From the NCBI RefSeq assembly GCF_026672545.1, contig NZ_JAPPRJ010000001.1, forward strand, positions 1,240,001-1,304,000: a stretch of 64,000 nucleotides of DNA. Direction: 5' to 3'. This DNA is from Rhizobium sp. SL86 (GTDB lineage: Bacteria; Pseudomonadota; Alphaproteobacteria; Rhizobiales; Rhizobiaceae). The notes under the pieces are model-generated. The model was given only the letters and a program-made list of their open reading frames with translations, made no database searches and was not told the DNA's origin. Position numbers and translations under genes: made by a program. This document shows positions 47,376 to 57,248 of the stretch, one piece after another. The stretch's first letter is position 1; each line of letters begins with the position of its first letter.

Positions 47376-48686
47376 TCAGCCGATCTTCTTCAGCACCACC
47401 GGCCTGTCGGCTGGCTTTTCCGCAGCAATCTCGTAGAGCGAGGCGACATGTCGGGCGACCTGTTCCCCGATCGCCTGATCGGCAGCGTGGACGAAGGCGA
47501 TCGGCTGTCCCTTCTCGACCTTTGTGCCGAGTGGCAGGATCTTGTCGAGGCCGACGCGGGGATCGATCTCATCGGAGGCACGTTTGCGCCCGCCACCGAG
47601 TTCCACCACGGCCAGACCGAGACCACGCGTATCACTGGCAGCCAGAAAGCCGTCAGCGGAGGCCGGAACCGCCGTCACATAGGCAGCGCGCGGCAGGTAA
47701 TCCTGCGGGTGGCGGACGAAATCCTGCGGCCCGCCGAGCACATGCACCATACGGGAGAAGGTCTCCATGGCGCGGCCGGAGGAGAGGGCATCTTTCGCCT
47801 TCGCCAGCCCCGCCTCAACCGTCTCGACGCTTCCGGCCTGCAGCAGCATGTCTGCGGCAAAGGCAAGCGTCACCTCTTCCACGCGCGTTCCAGCCTTCTT
47901 GCCGGCAAGGAAATCAACGCAATGAATGACTTCGAGCGCATTGCCGGCCGCATCGGCCAGCGGTTCGTTCATGTCTGTCAGAAGCGCGGATGTCCTCACC
48001 CCTGCCCCATTGGCCACCTCGACCAGGGACGTGGCCAGCGCTTCCGCCTCTTCCTGGCTCTGCATGAAGGCACCGTTGCCGAATTTCACGTCCAGCACCA
48101 GCGTCTGAAGTCCGGCGGCGAGCTTCTTGGAGAGGATGGAGGCGGTGATCAGCGGGATCGATTCGACCGTCGCCGTCACGTCGCGGATGGCGTAAAGCCG
48201 CTTGTCGGCCGGCGCGAGGTCTCCGGTCTGGCCAATGATCGCGCAGCCGGCCTCCTTGACCGCCTTGCGGAACAGGTCTTCACCCGGCATGACGCGGTAA
48301 CCGGGGATGGAGGCGAGTTTGTCCAGCGTTCCCCCGGTATGGCCAAGCCCGCGGCCGGAAATCATCGGCACGGCAAGCCCGCAGGCCGCCACGATCGGCG
48401 CCAGCATCAGGGAGACATTGTCGCCGACGCCACCCGTCGAATGTTTGTCGGCAATCGGCTTCCTGATCTCCTGCCAGGAGAGCACATCGCCACTGTCGCG
48501 CATGGCAAGTGTCAGTGCGATGGTTTCCTCGCGCGTCATGCCGCGGAAGAAAGTGGCCATGGCGAAGGCCGCAACCTGGCCTTCCGAGATGCGTTCAGCC
48601 GTGAGCGCCTCGATAAAAGCGCGGATCTCGGCGGCGGACAGTTCCTGCCCGTCGCGTTTCTTGCGAATGATTTCCTGCGGGATCAT
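47376..48686 (-). CDS. deoA: Thymidine phosphorylase
   Basis: 436 residues: [20 protein letters not shown] (phosphate site), [20 protein letters not shown] (family signature) and [13 protein letters not shown]. It splits thymidine and deoxyuridine to base and deoxyribose 1-phosphate. It lies 6 bases after deoC and is the last gene of the minus-strand nucleoside operon. Confidence 0.97.
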   Translation of the reverse strand: MIPQEIIRKKRDGQELSAAEIRAFIEALTAERISEGQVAAFAMATFFRGMTREETIALTLAMRDSGDVLSWQEIRKPIADKHSTGGVGDNVSLMLAPIVAACGLAVPMISGRGLGHTGGTLDKLASIPGYRVMPGEDLFRKAVKEAGCAIIGQTGDLAPADKRLYAIRDVTATVESIPLITASILSKKLAAGLQTLVLDVKFGNGAFMQSQEEAEALATSLVEVANGAGVRTSALLTDMNEPLADAAGNALEVIHCVDFLAGKKAGTRVEEVTLAFAADMLLQAGSVETVEAGLAKAKDALSSGRAMETFSRMVHVLGGPQDFVRHPQDYLPRAAYVTAVPASADGFLAASDTRGLGLAVVELGGGRKRASDEIDPRVGLDKILPLGTKVEKGQPIAFVHAADQAIGEQVARHVASLYEIAAEKPADRPVVLKKIG

Positions 48687-48692
48687 GACCGA

Positions 48693-49463
48693 TCAATATC
48701 CGGTGGACGCGCGTGGACCAGCCGTGCCAGCGATGGTCGCCAGAATATCATCCAGCAGGCCGGAGGCGCCGAACCGGAAGGTGGAGGGCATCAGCCAATT
48801 AGCGCCCATGATGGTTTCGGCGAGCCGCAGATACAGATCGGCATCGGCGACAGTGGCAATGCCACCGGCCGGCTTGAAGCCGACCTTCTTGCGGCTGTCG
48901 CGGATCGCCTGCAGCATGATATCGGCTGCCTCGAGCGTCGCGTTGACGCTGACCTTGCCCGTCGAGGTCTTGATGAAATCGGCACCTGCCTCGATGGCAA
49001 GTTCCGAAGCTCGGCGGATCTTGCCGCTGTCCTTGATTTCCCCGGTTTCGAGGATGACCTTCAGGCAGGCGGACGGGCAGGCAGCCCTGACCGCGCTCAC
49101 CATCTCCGTCACGGCCGTTTCGTTGCCGCCCAGGAAAGCCCTGTACGGGATCACCAGATCGATCTCGTCGGCTCCGTCGACAATCGCCTGGCGCGTCTCC
49201 TCCACGACGGACGCCACCGGCAGCTCGCCAGACGGAAAATTGACGACGGTCGCAATCTTCACTGGATGGCCGTCTCCCAGGATGCCGCGCGCCTGCGCCA
49301 CAAAGCGCGGCCAGATGCAGATGGCGGCGGTCACACCATGCGGGCTCTGCGCACGGCGGCACAGCGTCTCGATGGCGGCTGCGTCGCAATCCTCGCGCAG
49401 GTTCGTCAGATCCAAGAGCGTAAGGGCGAAGGTCGCCACTTCCCGCGGGCTCAACAATTCCAT
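48693..49463 (-). CDS. deoC: Deoxyribose-phosphate aldolase
   Basis: 256 residues from MELLSPREVA, class I aldolase. The Schiff-base Lys is in DFIKTSTGK, with the second Lys in VGFKPAGGI. It cleaves deoxyribose 5-phosphate to glyceraldehyde 3-phosphate and acetaldehyde. GGGAGG lies 7 bases upstream of the ATG. It is separated from the upstream phosphorylase by 117 bases. Confidence 0.96.
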   Translation of the reverse strand: MELLSPREVATFALTLLDLTNLREDCDAAAIETLCRRAQSPHGVTAAICIWPRFVAQARGILGDGHPVKIATVVNFPSGELPVASVVEETRQAIVDGADEIDLVIPYRAFLGGNETAVTEMVSAVRAACPSACLKVILETGEIKDSGKIRRASELAIEAGADFIKTSTGKVSVNATLEAADIMLQAIRDSRKKVGFKPAGGIATVADADLYLRLAETIMGANWLMPSTFRFGASGLLDDILATIAGTAGPRASTGY

Positions 49464-49580
49464 GACATGACCTCCCGGTTTGGTCGGAGTGTCCATATTT
49501 AACCTTCAATCGATTAGAGGCAACCCAAGACAGGGCAGTGACAGATCGACACGCCCCGCCGCTTCCCGCTCGCCGTGAGT

Positions 49581-50384
49581 TCAGGCAAGGTTTTCGTGGT
49601 TGAACATGTCGCGCAGGATGGCCGCCAGACGCTCGCCGCCTTTCGGAGCCATTTCCTTGGTTTCCTCATGCGACTGTTCCGCACCCGTCATGCCCGCACC
49701 AAAATTGGTGATGACCGAACAGGCGGCAACCTTCAAACCCACATAACGAGCAAGGATGACTTCCGGCACGGTCGACATGCCGACCGCATCGGCGCCGAGA
49801 ATGCGCGCCATGCGGATTTCCGCCGGCGTCTCGAAGCTTGGCCCCGAAAACCACATGTAGACGCCGGAATAAAGCGGCGTCGTGGTGCGGATCGCCGCAT
49901 TGCGGATAGCCAGCGCCAGATCCGCATCATAGGCCGTGGTCAGGCCGACGAAACGCCGGTCGCCACTTTCGCCGATCAGCGGGTTCATGCCGGAATAGTT
50001 GATGTGGTCGGCGATCTGCATCACCGAACCGGGCGGCATGTCTTCCCGAAGCGAACCGGCCGAATTGGTGAGGATCAACGACTGTACGCCGATGCCGTGC
50101 AGCACCTCGATCGGGTAGCGCATGGCAGAGGCATCGCCGTGCTCGTAATAATGCGCCCGACCGGACAGCATGATCACCGGATAACGACCGAGACGTCCGG
50201 CCACGAGTTCGCCGGCATGGCCGGTGACGCCGCTCGCCGGGAAACCCGGCAACTCGCTGTAGGACACCCGCACCGGGTCCTCGATTGCCGCAACCAGCGA
50301 ACCGAGGCCCGAGCCGAGCACGATCGCATGACGCGGCATCAACCCGTCGAGCCGGTCGACCAGAAGATCGATGACGGACTTCAT
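49581..50384 (-). CDS. punA: Purine nucleoside phosphorylase (trimeric type)
   Basis: 267 residues. It has AIVLGSGLGSL near the start, GRAHYYEHGD (phosphate site), LILTNSAGSL, and the SITNFGAG-type end (CSVITNFGAGMTG). This is the trimeric class, specific for guanosine and inosine. Its ATG overlaps the cdd stop by four bases, so translation is coupled. It supplies (deoxy)ribose 1-phosphate to DeoB. Confidence 0.95.
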   Translation of the reverse strand: MKSVIDLLVDRLDGLMPRHAIVLGSGLGSLVAAIEDPVRVSYSELPGFPASGVTGHAGELVAGRLGRYPVIMLSGRAHYYEHGDASAMRYPIEVLHGIGVQSLILTNSAGSLREDMPPGSVMQIADHINYSGMNPLIGESGDRRFVGLTTAYDADLALAIRNAAIRTTTPLYSGVYMWFSGPSFETPAEIRMARILGADAVGMSTVPEVILARYVGLKVAACSVITNFGAGMTGAEQSHEETKEMAPKGGERLAAILRDMFNHENLA

Positions 50385-50773
50385 CCGATCACGTCCGTCT
50401 GGAAGGAGAAGGGCAGCAGTTCGTCCATGGTGAGCGTCTTCTGGACGCCCATGTCGTCGCAGAGGTAGACGCGTGTCTCGGGACCGGCAAACTCGGCGAT
50501 CTTCTGCCGGCATCCGCCGCAGGGCGGGCAGCAGGCGAGCTTTTCCGCAATCACGGCGATCTCGACGATCTTGCGACCGCCACCCATCACCATATTGCCG
50601 ATGGCGGTGGGTTCGGCACACCAGCCTTGCGGAAACGACAGGTTCTCGACATTCGCGCCGAGATAGATCTTGCCGTCATCGGCCCGGATGGCAGCGCCGA
50701 CCGGGAACTTGGAATAGGGCGCATAAGCCTTGCCCATTGCCTCGCGGGCGGCTTCGAACAGGTCGTGCGACAT
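50381..50773 (-). CDS. cdd: Cytidine deaminase
   Basis: 130 residues, short tetrameric class. The zinc site is GWCAEPTAIGNMV (Cys and catalytic Glu) and CPPCGGCRQKIAEF (two Cys). It deaminates cytidine and deoxycytidine to the uridine form. Between the transporter genes and the phosphorylase gene, coupled to both. Confidence 0.96.
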   Translation of the reverse strand: MSHDLFEAAREAMGKAYAPYSKFPVGAAIRADDGKIYLGANVENLSFPQGWCAEPTAIGNMVMGGGRKIVEIAVIAEKLACCPPCGGCRQKIAEFAGPETRVYLCDDMGVQKTLTMDELLPFSFQTDVIG

Positions 50774-50779
50774 GAAAAC

Positions 50780-51751
50780 TCAACGCTCCTTGGTATAGGC
50801 GACGCCACCGGCCTTCGGCGGCCGGGCCACCCCGATGAAACCTGCCAGCAGGATGCAGGTCAGGATATAGGGCAGCGCCTGGAAGATCTGCACCGGAACC
50901 TCGCCAATGCCGGGCACGGCCTTGCCCTGCATGAAATTGGCAAAGGCATCCAGGAAACCGAACAGCAGGCAGGCGAACATGACCGGCACCGGCTTCCACT
51001 TTGCGAAAATGAGGGCAGCGAGCGCGATATAACCCTTGCCGGCCGACATATCCTTGATGAAGGCCGCCGACTGGGCAATCGACAGGTAAGCCCCGGCAAA
51101 CCCGCAGAGGAAACCTGCGGCGATGACTGCGCGGTACCGCAGCCAGGTGACCGAGATGCCGGCCGTATCCACCGCGCCCGGATTTTCGCCGACGGCACGC
51201 AGGCGAAGGCCGAAACGGGTGCGGAACAGCACCCACCAGGTGATCGGCACGGCGAGGAATGCGAGATAGGTCAGGATATTGTTGCCGGAAATGACATTGG
51301 CATAAAGCGGACCGATGACCGGAACCTCGCGCATGGCATCGGCAAAGGGCAGGATGATCGGCGTGAAACGGCCATCGCCGGAGACCTGCGGCGTACGCCC
51401 GCCCTGGCCGAACCAGGCCTGGCCGAGCACGACGGTGAGGCCGGCAGCAACGAAGTTCAGCGCCACGCCCGAGACGATCTGGTTGCCGCGATTGGTGATC
51501 GAGGCAAAACCGTGGATCAGCGAGAAGATGATCGACACGGCAATGCCGCCGCAAAGACCAAGCCAGGCATTGCCGGTGAGATAGGCAACGCAAGCAGAGG
51601 CGAAGGCGGCGGCCAGCATCTTGCCTTCCAGACCGATGTCGAAGACGCCGGCCCGTTCGGTAAAGAGGCCGGCCAGCGCCGTGAACAAGAGCGGGATGGA
51701 CAGGCGGATCGTGGAGCCGAGGATGCTGACGACGATATCGAAGAAATCCAT
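50780..51751 (-). CDS. Nucleoside ABC transporter permease 2
   Basis: 323 residues, about eight to ten membrane helices, with landmarks IRLSIPLLFTALAGLFTERA, VFDIGLEGKMLAAAFASACV and GKGYIALAALIFAKWKPVP. This is the second permease of the BMP/PnrA-linked nucleoside importers (NupC/RnsD type). It lies 6 bases before cdd and 11 bases after the first permease gene. Confidence 0.93.
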   Translation of the reverse strand: MDFFDIVVSILGSTIRLSIPLLFTALAGLFTERAGVFDIGLEGKMLAAAFASACVAYLTGNAWLGLCGGIAVSIIFSLIHGFASITNRGNQIVSGVALNFVAAGLTVVLGQAWFGQGGRTPQVSGDGRFTPIILPFADAMREVPVIGPLYANVISGNNILTYLAFLAVPITWWVLFRTRFGLRLRAVGENPGAVDTAGISVTWLRYRAVIAAGFLCGFAGAYLSIAQSAAFIKDMSAGKGYIALAALIFAKWKPVPVMFACLLFGFLDAFANFMQGKAVPGIGEVPVQIFQALPYILTCILLAGFIGVARPPKAGGVAYTKER

Positions 51752-51762
51752 GACGTCCTCCC

Positions 51763-52866
51763 TCAGGCCCGTTTGAAACGCTGGTAGATGTGAACCATGG
51801 TCGGCCGGAACATGTATTCGAGCGCACCGGCAAACAGGATCACCAGACCCTGGATGACGACGATCATCTCACGGGTGATGTTGGGCATCTCGAAGGAGAG
51901 GTCCGCGCCACCCTGGTAGAGGATACCGAACAGAAGTGCGGCCAAGACGATGCCGAGCGGGTGGCTGCGCCCCATCAGCGACACGGCAATACCGACAAAC
52001 CCTGCGCCGCCGACAAATTCCACCTGCAGGCGGGCCGACGCACCCATCACGGGGTTCAGCGCCATCATGCCGGCAAGACCGCCGGAGATCAGCATGGCGA
52101 TGATGACGGTGCGGGCATAAGGAATGCCGGCATAAACGGCCGCCGATGGGCTGATGCCGAGCGTGCGCATCTCATAACCAAGCTTGGTGCGCCAGATCAG
52201 CACCCAGACGAGGAAGGCCATCACCAGCGCGATCAGGAAGGAGACGTTGAACGGCGCCGGGCCGAGCTTCAGGCCGAACCAGGCCATCAGCCAGTCGAGC
52301 TTCGGCAATTGGCCGCCGGGCAGGAAGGTGCGGGTTTCCGGCGCCATCTTGCCCGGCACGATCAGCACGTTCACCAGCAGGTAGACCATCAGGGCCGCGC
52401 CGATGAAATTGAACATGATGGTGGTGATGACGATATGGCTGCCGCGCTTTGCCTGCAGCCAGGCGGGGATCAAGGCCCAGCCGGCGCCAAAAAGTGCGGC
52501 ACCCATCACGGCAAACGGCATCGTCACATACCAGGGCACATACTGGTCGAGTGCCAGCGCCACGAGAGCTGCACCCAAGCCGCCGAGATAGGCCTGGCCT
52601 TCGGAGCCGATGTTGAACAGGCCCGCATGGAAGGCAACCGCGACCGAAAGGCCGGTGAAGATGAAACTTGTCGTATAAAACAGCGTGAAGCCGATCGCAT
52701 CACCACGACCGAGCGACCCTTCGATGAGGAGACGCAGGGCTTCCAAAGGGTTTTCGCCGATCCACCAGACCACGAGGCCCGAGATGAAAAAGGCCACCAG
52801 CAGATTCAGAAGCGGCATCAACCCGTAGGTGATCCAGTTGGGCAAGGGTACGGAAGCGGTACTCAT
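51763..52866 (-). CDS. Nucleoside ABC transporter permease 1
   Basis: 367 residues, about ten membrane helices. The stretches LFNIGSEGQAYLGGLGAALV, YAGIPYARTVIIAMLISGGL and GGAGFVGIAVSLMGRSHPLG match the first permease of nucleoside importers (NupB/RnsC type). It pairs with the permease encoded next. Confidence 0.93.
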   Translation of the reverse strand: MSTASVPLPNWITYGLMPLLNLLVAFFISGLVVWWIGENPLEALRLLIEGSLGRGDAIGFTLFYTTSFIFTGLSVAVAFHAGLFNIGSEGQAYLGGLGAALVALALDQYVPWYVTMPFAVMGAALFGAGWALIPAWLQAKRGSHIVITTIMFNFIGAALMVYLLVNVLIVPGKMAPETRTFLPGGQLPKLDWLMAWFGLKLGPAPFNVSFLIALVMAFLVWVLIWRTKLGYEMRTLGISPSAAVYAGIPYARTVIIAMLISGGLAGMMALNPVMGASARLQVEFVGGAGFVGIAVSLMGRSHPLGIVLAALLFGILYQGGADLSFEMPNITREMIVVIQGLVILFAGALEYMFRPTMVHIYQRFKRA

Positions 52867-52879
52867 GGAAGGGTCTTTC

Positions 52880-54391
52880 TCATGCGGCGATGCCCGCCAT
52901 CATCAGGCCCAGCGTCTGCTCGCCGGCATCTGCGGTCTTTTCGCCCACCACCCGGCCGGCAAACATGACGAGGATACGATCCGACAGCGAACGGATCTCA
53001 TCCAGTTCGACGGAAACGAGCAGAACCGCCTTGCCGGCATCACGCATGTCAACGATGCGGCGGTGAATGAATTCGATGGCGCCGATATCGACGCCGCGGG
53101 TCGGCTGGCCGATGATCAGCACCTTGGGATCACGCTCGATCTCGCGGGCCACGACGATCTTCTGCTGGTTGCCGCCGGAGAAATTGGCGGTCTTCAGGAG
53201 CGGGTTCGGCGGGCGGATATCGTATTTCGCGATCTTCTCGACGGCCTCGGCCTGCATGGCCTTCAGGTCGAGAAGCCCGGCGCGGCCGTAACGGGAATCC
53301 CGATGGTAGCCCAGGACGGCATTCTCATATTCGGAGAATTTCAGGACCAGGCCCATGTGGTGGCGGTCTTCGGGAATATGCGCAAGGCCGAGCGCCCGCA
53401 GCCGCGCCGGATCGGCCCCGGCAATCGGCTGTCCGTCGATCAGGATCTCGCCCGAGGCCGGCTTGCGGATGCCGGCAATCGCTTCCAGCAGTTCCGATTG
53501 ACCGTTTCCGGCAACACCGGCAAGACCAACGATCTCGCCTTCGCGGACCTCGAAGGAGACGTTGTCGACCATGGTCACGCCGCGGCCATCCTTGACCGTG
53601 AGGTTCTTCACCGACAGCAACACCTTGCCGGGCTTTGCCTCGCCCTTTTCGACGCGCAACAGGACGCGGCGGCCAACCATCAGTTCGGCCAGTTCCTCGA
53701 CGCTCGTTTCCGCCGTCTTGCGGGTGGCAACCATTTCGCCGCGACGCATGACGGAGACCTCGTCGGTGATCGCCATGATCTCACGCAGCTTGTGGGTGAT
53801 GAGGATGACCGTCTTGCCCTGGTCGCGCAGGACCTTGAGCACCTTGAACAGGTGGTCGGCTTCCGCCGGCGTCAAGACACCCGTCGGTTCATCGAGGATC
53901 AGAATATCGGCCTTGCGGTAGAGCGCCTTCAGGATCTCGACCCGCTGCTGGCGTCCGACCGGCAGTTCCTCGATCACGGCATCCGGATCGACGTCGAGGC
54001 CGTATTCCGTCTCCAGCCGCTTCAACTCGGCGCGGGCTTCGGAAACGCCCTTCGCGAGCAATTGTCCGCCTTCGGCGCCGAGCATGATGTTTTCCAGCAC
54101 CGTGAAATTTTCAACCAGCATGAAATGCTGGTGCACCATGCCGATGCCGGCGGAAATCGCCGCCTGGCTGTCACGGATGGTCAATTGCTTCCCGTCGATG
54201 CGGATCTCACCGCGATCGGCCTGATAGAAGCCATAGATGATGGACATGAGGGTCGACTTGCCGGCACCATTCTCCCCGATGATGCCGTGGATCGTTCCCT
54301 TTTCCACCTTCAGATTGATGTTCTTATTGGCATGAACGGCACCGAAACTCTTGTCGATGCCCACCAGTTCGATCGCGGGATTCTGGCTCAC
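52880..54391 (-). CDS. Nucleoside ABC transporter ATP-binding protein (double domain)
   Basis: 503 residues, two nucleotide-binding domains. The first has Walker [16 protein letters not shown], signature [12 protein letters not shown] and Walker [14 protein letters not shown]. The second has the degenerate Walker [16 protein letters not shown] and signature [14 protein letters not shown], as is usual for RbsA/NupA-type ATPases. A GTG at 54391 is preferred: AGGAAAGG lies 8 bases before it, while the ATG at 54424 has no ribosome site and lies close to the upstream hairpin. Confidence 0.92.
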   Translation of the reverse strand: MSQNPAIELVGIDKSFGAVHANKNINLKVEKGTIHGIIGENGAGKSTLMSIIYGFYQADRGEIRIDGKQLTIRDSQAAISAGIGMVHQHFMLVENFTVLENIMLGAEGGQLLAKGVSEARAELKRLETEYGLDVDPDAVIEELPVGRQQRVEILKALYRKADILILDEPTGVLTPAEADHLFKVLKVLRDQGKTVILITHKLREIMAITDEVSVMRRGEMVATRKTAETSVEELAELMVGRRVLLRVEKGEAKPGKVLLSVKNLTVKDGRGVTMVDNVSFEVREGEIVGLAGVAGNGQSELLEAIAGIRKPASGEILIDGQPIAGADPARLRALGLAHIPEDRHHMGLVLKFSEYENAVLGYHRDSRYGRAGLLDLKAMQAEAVEKIAKYDIRPPNPLLKTANFSGGNQQKIVVAREIERDPKVLIIGQPTRGVDIGAIEFIHRRIVDMRDAGKAVLLVSVELDEIRSLSDRILVMFAGRVVGEKTADAGEQTLGLMMAGIAA

Positions 54392-54426
54392 ACGCCTTGC
54401 CTTTCCTTGCCGGAAGCCGGACATGA

Positions 54427-54461
54427 TGAGGGCGTATGACGGAAATCGCCATACGCCCTCA
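54427..54461 (-). promoter_or_regulatory. Intercistronic stem-loop after the BMP binding-protein gene
   Basis: TGAGGGCGTATG (54427-54438) and CATACGCCCTCA (54450-54461) form a perfect 12-bp stem with an 11-base loop, 9 bases after the binding-protein stop and without a T-run. It can stabilise the upstream mRNA and reduce read-through, so the binding protein outnumbers the membrane parts. Confidence 0.75.
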
Positions 54462-54469
54462 CTGGTTCA

Positions 54470-55462
54470 TTACATCGGGCAGCTGTTGTTCGACATGTAA
54501 TCATGCACCTTCACGGTGCCCGAGATGATGTCGGCCTTGGCCTTTTCGACGGCAGCCTTCATTTCCGGGGTGACCAGCTTGGCGTTGTTGTCGTCGAGCG
54601 CGTAACCCACGCCGTCTTCCTTGACACCATTGGCCTGGATGCCACCGGTGAACTTGCCGGCCGCGGCATCCTTGTAAGCGTTGTAGACGGCGAGATCGAC
54701 GCGCTTGACCATCGAGGTCAGCACCGAACCCGGATGCAGGTGGTTCTGGTTGGAATCGACGCCGATCGACAGCTTCTTGTTGTCAGCCGCCGTCTGCAGG
54801 ACACCGAGACCCGTCGCGCCAGCTGCCGCGTAGATCACGTCCGCACCCTGGTCGATCTGGTTCTTGGTCAGCTCGCCGCCGCGCACCGGATCGTTCCATG
54901 CAGCGCCGGTCGTGCCGGTCATGTTCTGCAGAACCTCGATCTTGGCATTGGCAGCCTTGGCACCCTGGGCGTAACCACAGGCGAACTTGCGGATCAGCGG
55001 GATGTCCATGCCGCCGATGAAGCCGACCTTGCCGGACTTGGAGGCCATGCCGGCCAGAACGCCAACGAGGTAGGAGCCTTCCTCTTCCTTGAAGACGACC
55101 GAACGGACGTTCGGCAGGTTGACGACGGAATCCACGATCACGAACTTGGTGTCCGGGAATTCAGCCGCGACCTTTTCCATGGCCGAGGTCCAGGCGAAAG
55201 ATACCGCCACGACCGGATTGAAGCCCTTGGAGGCGAAGTTGCGGATCGCCTGCTCGCCCTGCGTGTCGCTGGTCGGCTCGAAATCACGGAAATCCGTGCC
55301 GGTTTCCTTCTTGTACTTCTCCGCGCCCTGGAAGGCCGCTTCGTTGAAGGATTTGTCGAACTTGCCACCGGTGCCATAGACCAGTGCCGGCTTGATGTCT
55401 GCGGCAAGAGCCGTGGTCGACAGCGCAAGAGTGGCAAGGAGTGTCAGAAACGATTTCTTCAT
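54470..55462 (-). CDS. BMP-family nucleoside-binding protein
   Basis: 330 residues. A signal peptide (MKKSFLTLLATLALSTTALA) is followed by a BMP/PnrA-like binding domain: YGTGGKFDKSFNEAAFQGAE, FKEEEGSYLVGVLAGMASKS, VGFIGGMDIPLIRKFACGYA, and GADVIYAAAGATGLGVLQTA. It lacks a lipobox, so it is a soluble periplasmic protein. First gene of the operon. The neighbouring salvage enzymes make nucleosides the likely ligand. Confidence 0.94.
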   Translation of the reverse strand: MKKSFLTLLATLALSTTALAADIKPALVYGTGGKFDKSFNEAAFQGAEKYKKETGTDFRDFEPTSDTQGEQAIRNFASKGFNPVVAVSFAWTSAMEKVAAEFPDTKFVIVDSVVNLPNVRSVVFKEEEGSYLVGVLAGMASKSGKVGFIGGMDIPLIRKFACGYAQGAKAANAKIEVLQNMTGTTGAAWNDPVRGGELTKNQIDQGADVIYAAAGATGLGVLQTAADNKKLSIGVDSNQNHLHPGSVLTSMVKRVDLAVYNAYKDAAAGKFTGGIQANGVKEDGVGYALDDNNAKLVTPEMKAAVEKAKADIISGTVKVHDYMSNNSCPM

Positions 55463-55697
55463 CGTGCAGCCCTGTTTTTGCTTTTCATCCTGGGTCCCCC
55501 CGCACGCCCGTTTCAGGCATGTCTGCGGTGCCAGCTGTTCCCATTATGCCTGGCTAGGGCCTATCCTTGCATGGCTGCACGGGAAATTCACCAGAAATTT
55601 TTCATCTGGTCAAATTCCATGAGACTTGCCTGATCAACGGGCAAAGGACGCCGAAGGCTGCCCAAACCTGCAGCGCCATGCCCGGAAAAGCTTCAGA

Positions 55698-56351
55698 TCA
55701 GCCGCCGACAGGGCAGCTGACGCCGGTTCCCTTCAGGCCGCAATAGCCGCCCGGATTCTTGGCGAGATACTGCTGATGGTAATCCTCGGCGTAATAGAAC
55801 TCTTCGGCGGAGGCGATTTCCGTCGTGATCTGCGCCTTGCGGCCGGCAGCATCCAGCGCCTTCTGGAAGGCTTCGCGCGCAGCCTTCGCCTTTTCCAGCT
55901 GCTCGGGCCGCGTCGTGTAGAGCGCGGAACGATAGGTGGTGCCGACATCATTGCCCTGGCGCATGCCCTGTGTTGGATCATGCTGCTCGAAGAAGATCTT
56001 CAGCAGGGTCTCGTAAGACACCACCGACGGGTCGTAGACCACCTTGACGACTTCGGCATGACCGGTGAGGCCTGTCGTGGTCTCGTGATAGGTCGGGTTG
56101 GGCGTCAGTCCGCCCTGATACCCCACCGCCGTGACCCAGACGCCCGGGATGGTCCAGAACAGGCGCTCGGCGCCCCAGAAACATCCCATGCCGAAATAGG
56201 CGATGTGCAGATGATCGGGATACGGCCCCTTCAGCGGTTGACCATTGACGAAATGGACCTCGGATGTCGGCAGAGGCTCCGCACGACCCGGCAGAGCCGC
56301 GTCGGGGGTTGGCATGACGGTCTTCTTGTTGAACATGTCGATCAGGAACAT
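55698..56351 (-). CDS. msrA: Peptide-methionine (S)-S-oxide reductase MsrA
   Basis: 217 residues. The catalytic motif is [16 protein letters not shown], with recycling Cys in [13 protein letters not shown] at the end. It repairs oxidised methionine. AAGGAGG precedes the ATG. The N-terminal extension of about 45 residues before the domain is usual for the MsrA form in rhizobia. Single gene. Confidence 0.95.
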   Translation of the reverse strand: MFLIDMFNKKTVMPTPDAALPGRAEPLPTSEVHFVNGQPLKGPYPDHLHIAYFGMGCFWGAERLFWTIPGVWVTAVGYQGGLTPNPTYHETTTGLTGHAEVVKVVYDPSVVSYETLLKIFFEQHDPTQGMRQGNDVGTTYRSALYTTRPEQLEKAKAAREAFQKALDAAGRKAQITTEIASAEEFYYAEDYHQQYLAKNPGGYCGLKGTGVSCPVGG

Positions 56352-56425
56352 TCTTGCCTCCTTGTTCCGCAGGCGCTCCGGTGGCGGCCGTCACTCAGAT
56401 CCTCAAGTTTCAAGGCCCCTCACTC

Positions 56426-56740
56426 TCAGGCCAAGACGCTGATCCGGCGCGGCTTTCGATAACCGATCATCCAGAAGATGAGCGAAAACCCCAAGAGGAC
56501 GACAAAAGCCGGCAGCCCAATCACGCGCTCGATGCCACCGCGCCAGGCTTCTGCGTGAATATAGTGTTCCGCCCAGGCTTTCACCAGAGGAAGGCTTTGC
56601 GGATTCAAGGCATTCCAGTTGTCGGCGAAGGATGTCAGCACCACCGAGGATGACGAGACCGACAGGATTGCATCCACCGTGCCGGCGGCAATGGCCGCCA
56701 TCAGGGCGAGAAGACTGAAAAAGCGAAACAGAAATGCCAT
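56426..56740 (-). CDS. Small membrane protein with EcfG-type promoter (104 aa)
   Basis: 104 residues from MAFLFRFFSLLALMAAIAAG. Two hydrophobic helices (about 3-22 and 77-96) frame a polar middle (NALNPQSLPLVKAWAEHYIH). The end is basic (GYRKPRRIS), so the loop probably faces the periplasm. No family recognised with certainty. A GGAAC-N17-GTT promoter lies 35 bases before the ATG, so it is likely a general stress gene. Confidence 0.75.
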   Translation of the reverse strand: MAFLFRFFSLLALMAAIAAGTVDAILSVSSSSVVLTSFADNWNALNPQSLPLVKAWAEHYIHAEAWRGGIERVIGLPAFVVLLGFSLIFWMIGYRKPRRISVLA

Positions 56741-56774
56741 ACCCTTGTCCCCACCGGCGGCTGTCTCAGCTGGA

Positions 56775-56799
56775 AACACAGTTATGATCAGCTGGTTCC
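56775..56799 (-). promoter_or_regulatory. EcfG/RpoE2-type promoter for the 104-aa membrane protein
   Basis: Minus-strand GGAAC (56799-56795), 17 bases, then GTT (56777-56775). The -10 ends 35 bases before the ATG at 56740. Confidence 0.6.
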
Positions 56800-56942
56800 G
56801 GAAGGCAATCCCATAAGAAGGGGAGAGCCCCGGCGAATAGGTCACAAAAGTTTCAGATACGGGTTGATTGCTGGAAAATCATCGGTATATATCCGCCCCG
56901 ACCGCTGCTTCGGCCTCCTGAGCCCAGCAGCCCTTGGATCAA

Positions 56943-57032
56943 GGACAGGTGGCCGAGTGGTTGAAGGCGCACGCCTGGAACGCGTGTATACGTGAAAGCG
57001 TATCGAGGGTTCGAATCCCTCTCTGTCCGCCA
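56943..57032 (+). tRNA. tRNA-Ser(GGA)
   Basis: 90 bases including encoded CCA. The acceptor stem GGACAGG pairs with the TCTGTCC end, the anticodon stem CACGC/GCGTG closes the loop CTGGAAC, anticodon GGA at 56977-56979. It has a long class II variable arm and GGTTCGAATCC T-loop. Confidence 0.97.
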
Positions 57033-57248
57033 TCTTCAAGCCAAATCTCTTACATCGAAGCAGAAGTTCAAGTGCATGGCACTTCCACCCCTCCGGATGA
57101 GGTGGCGCAGCGATACTTTTTGGCAAACGCTGCCGGTCATCTCCGAGGAGTTTGCCTTCCTTTCTTGACAGACGGCGCGAAATCTTTACGCAGAACTGCC
57201 GCGATCCGTGTGCGTATCGCAGACCGTAACGATTAGCTGGAATCCAAC

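Noticed and set aside
47448..49502. 684-codon open frame on plus opposite deoA and deoC
   Set aside because: Antisense shadow of two well-defined minus-strand genes.
52829..54439. 536-codon open frame on plus opposite the nucleoside ATPase gene
   Set aside because: Shadow of a clear ABC ATPase; no start signals.
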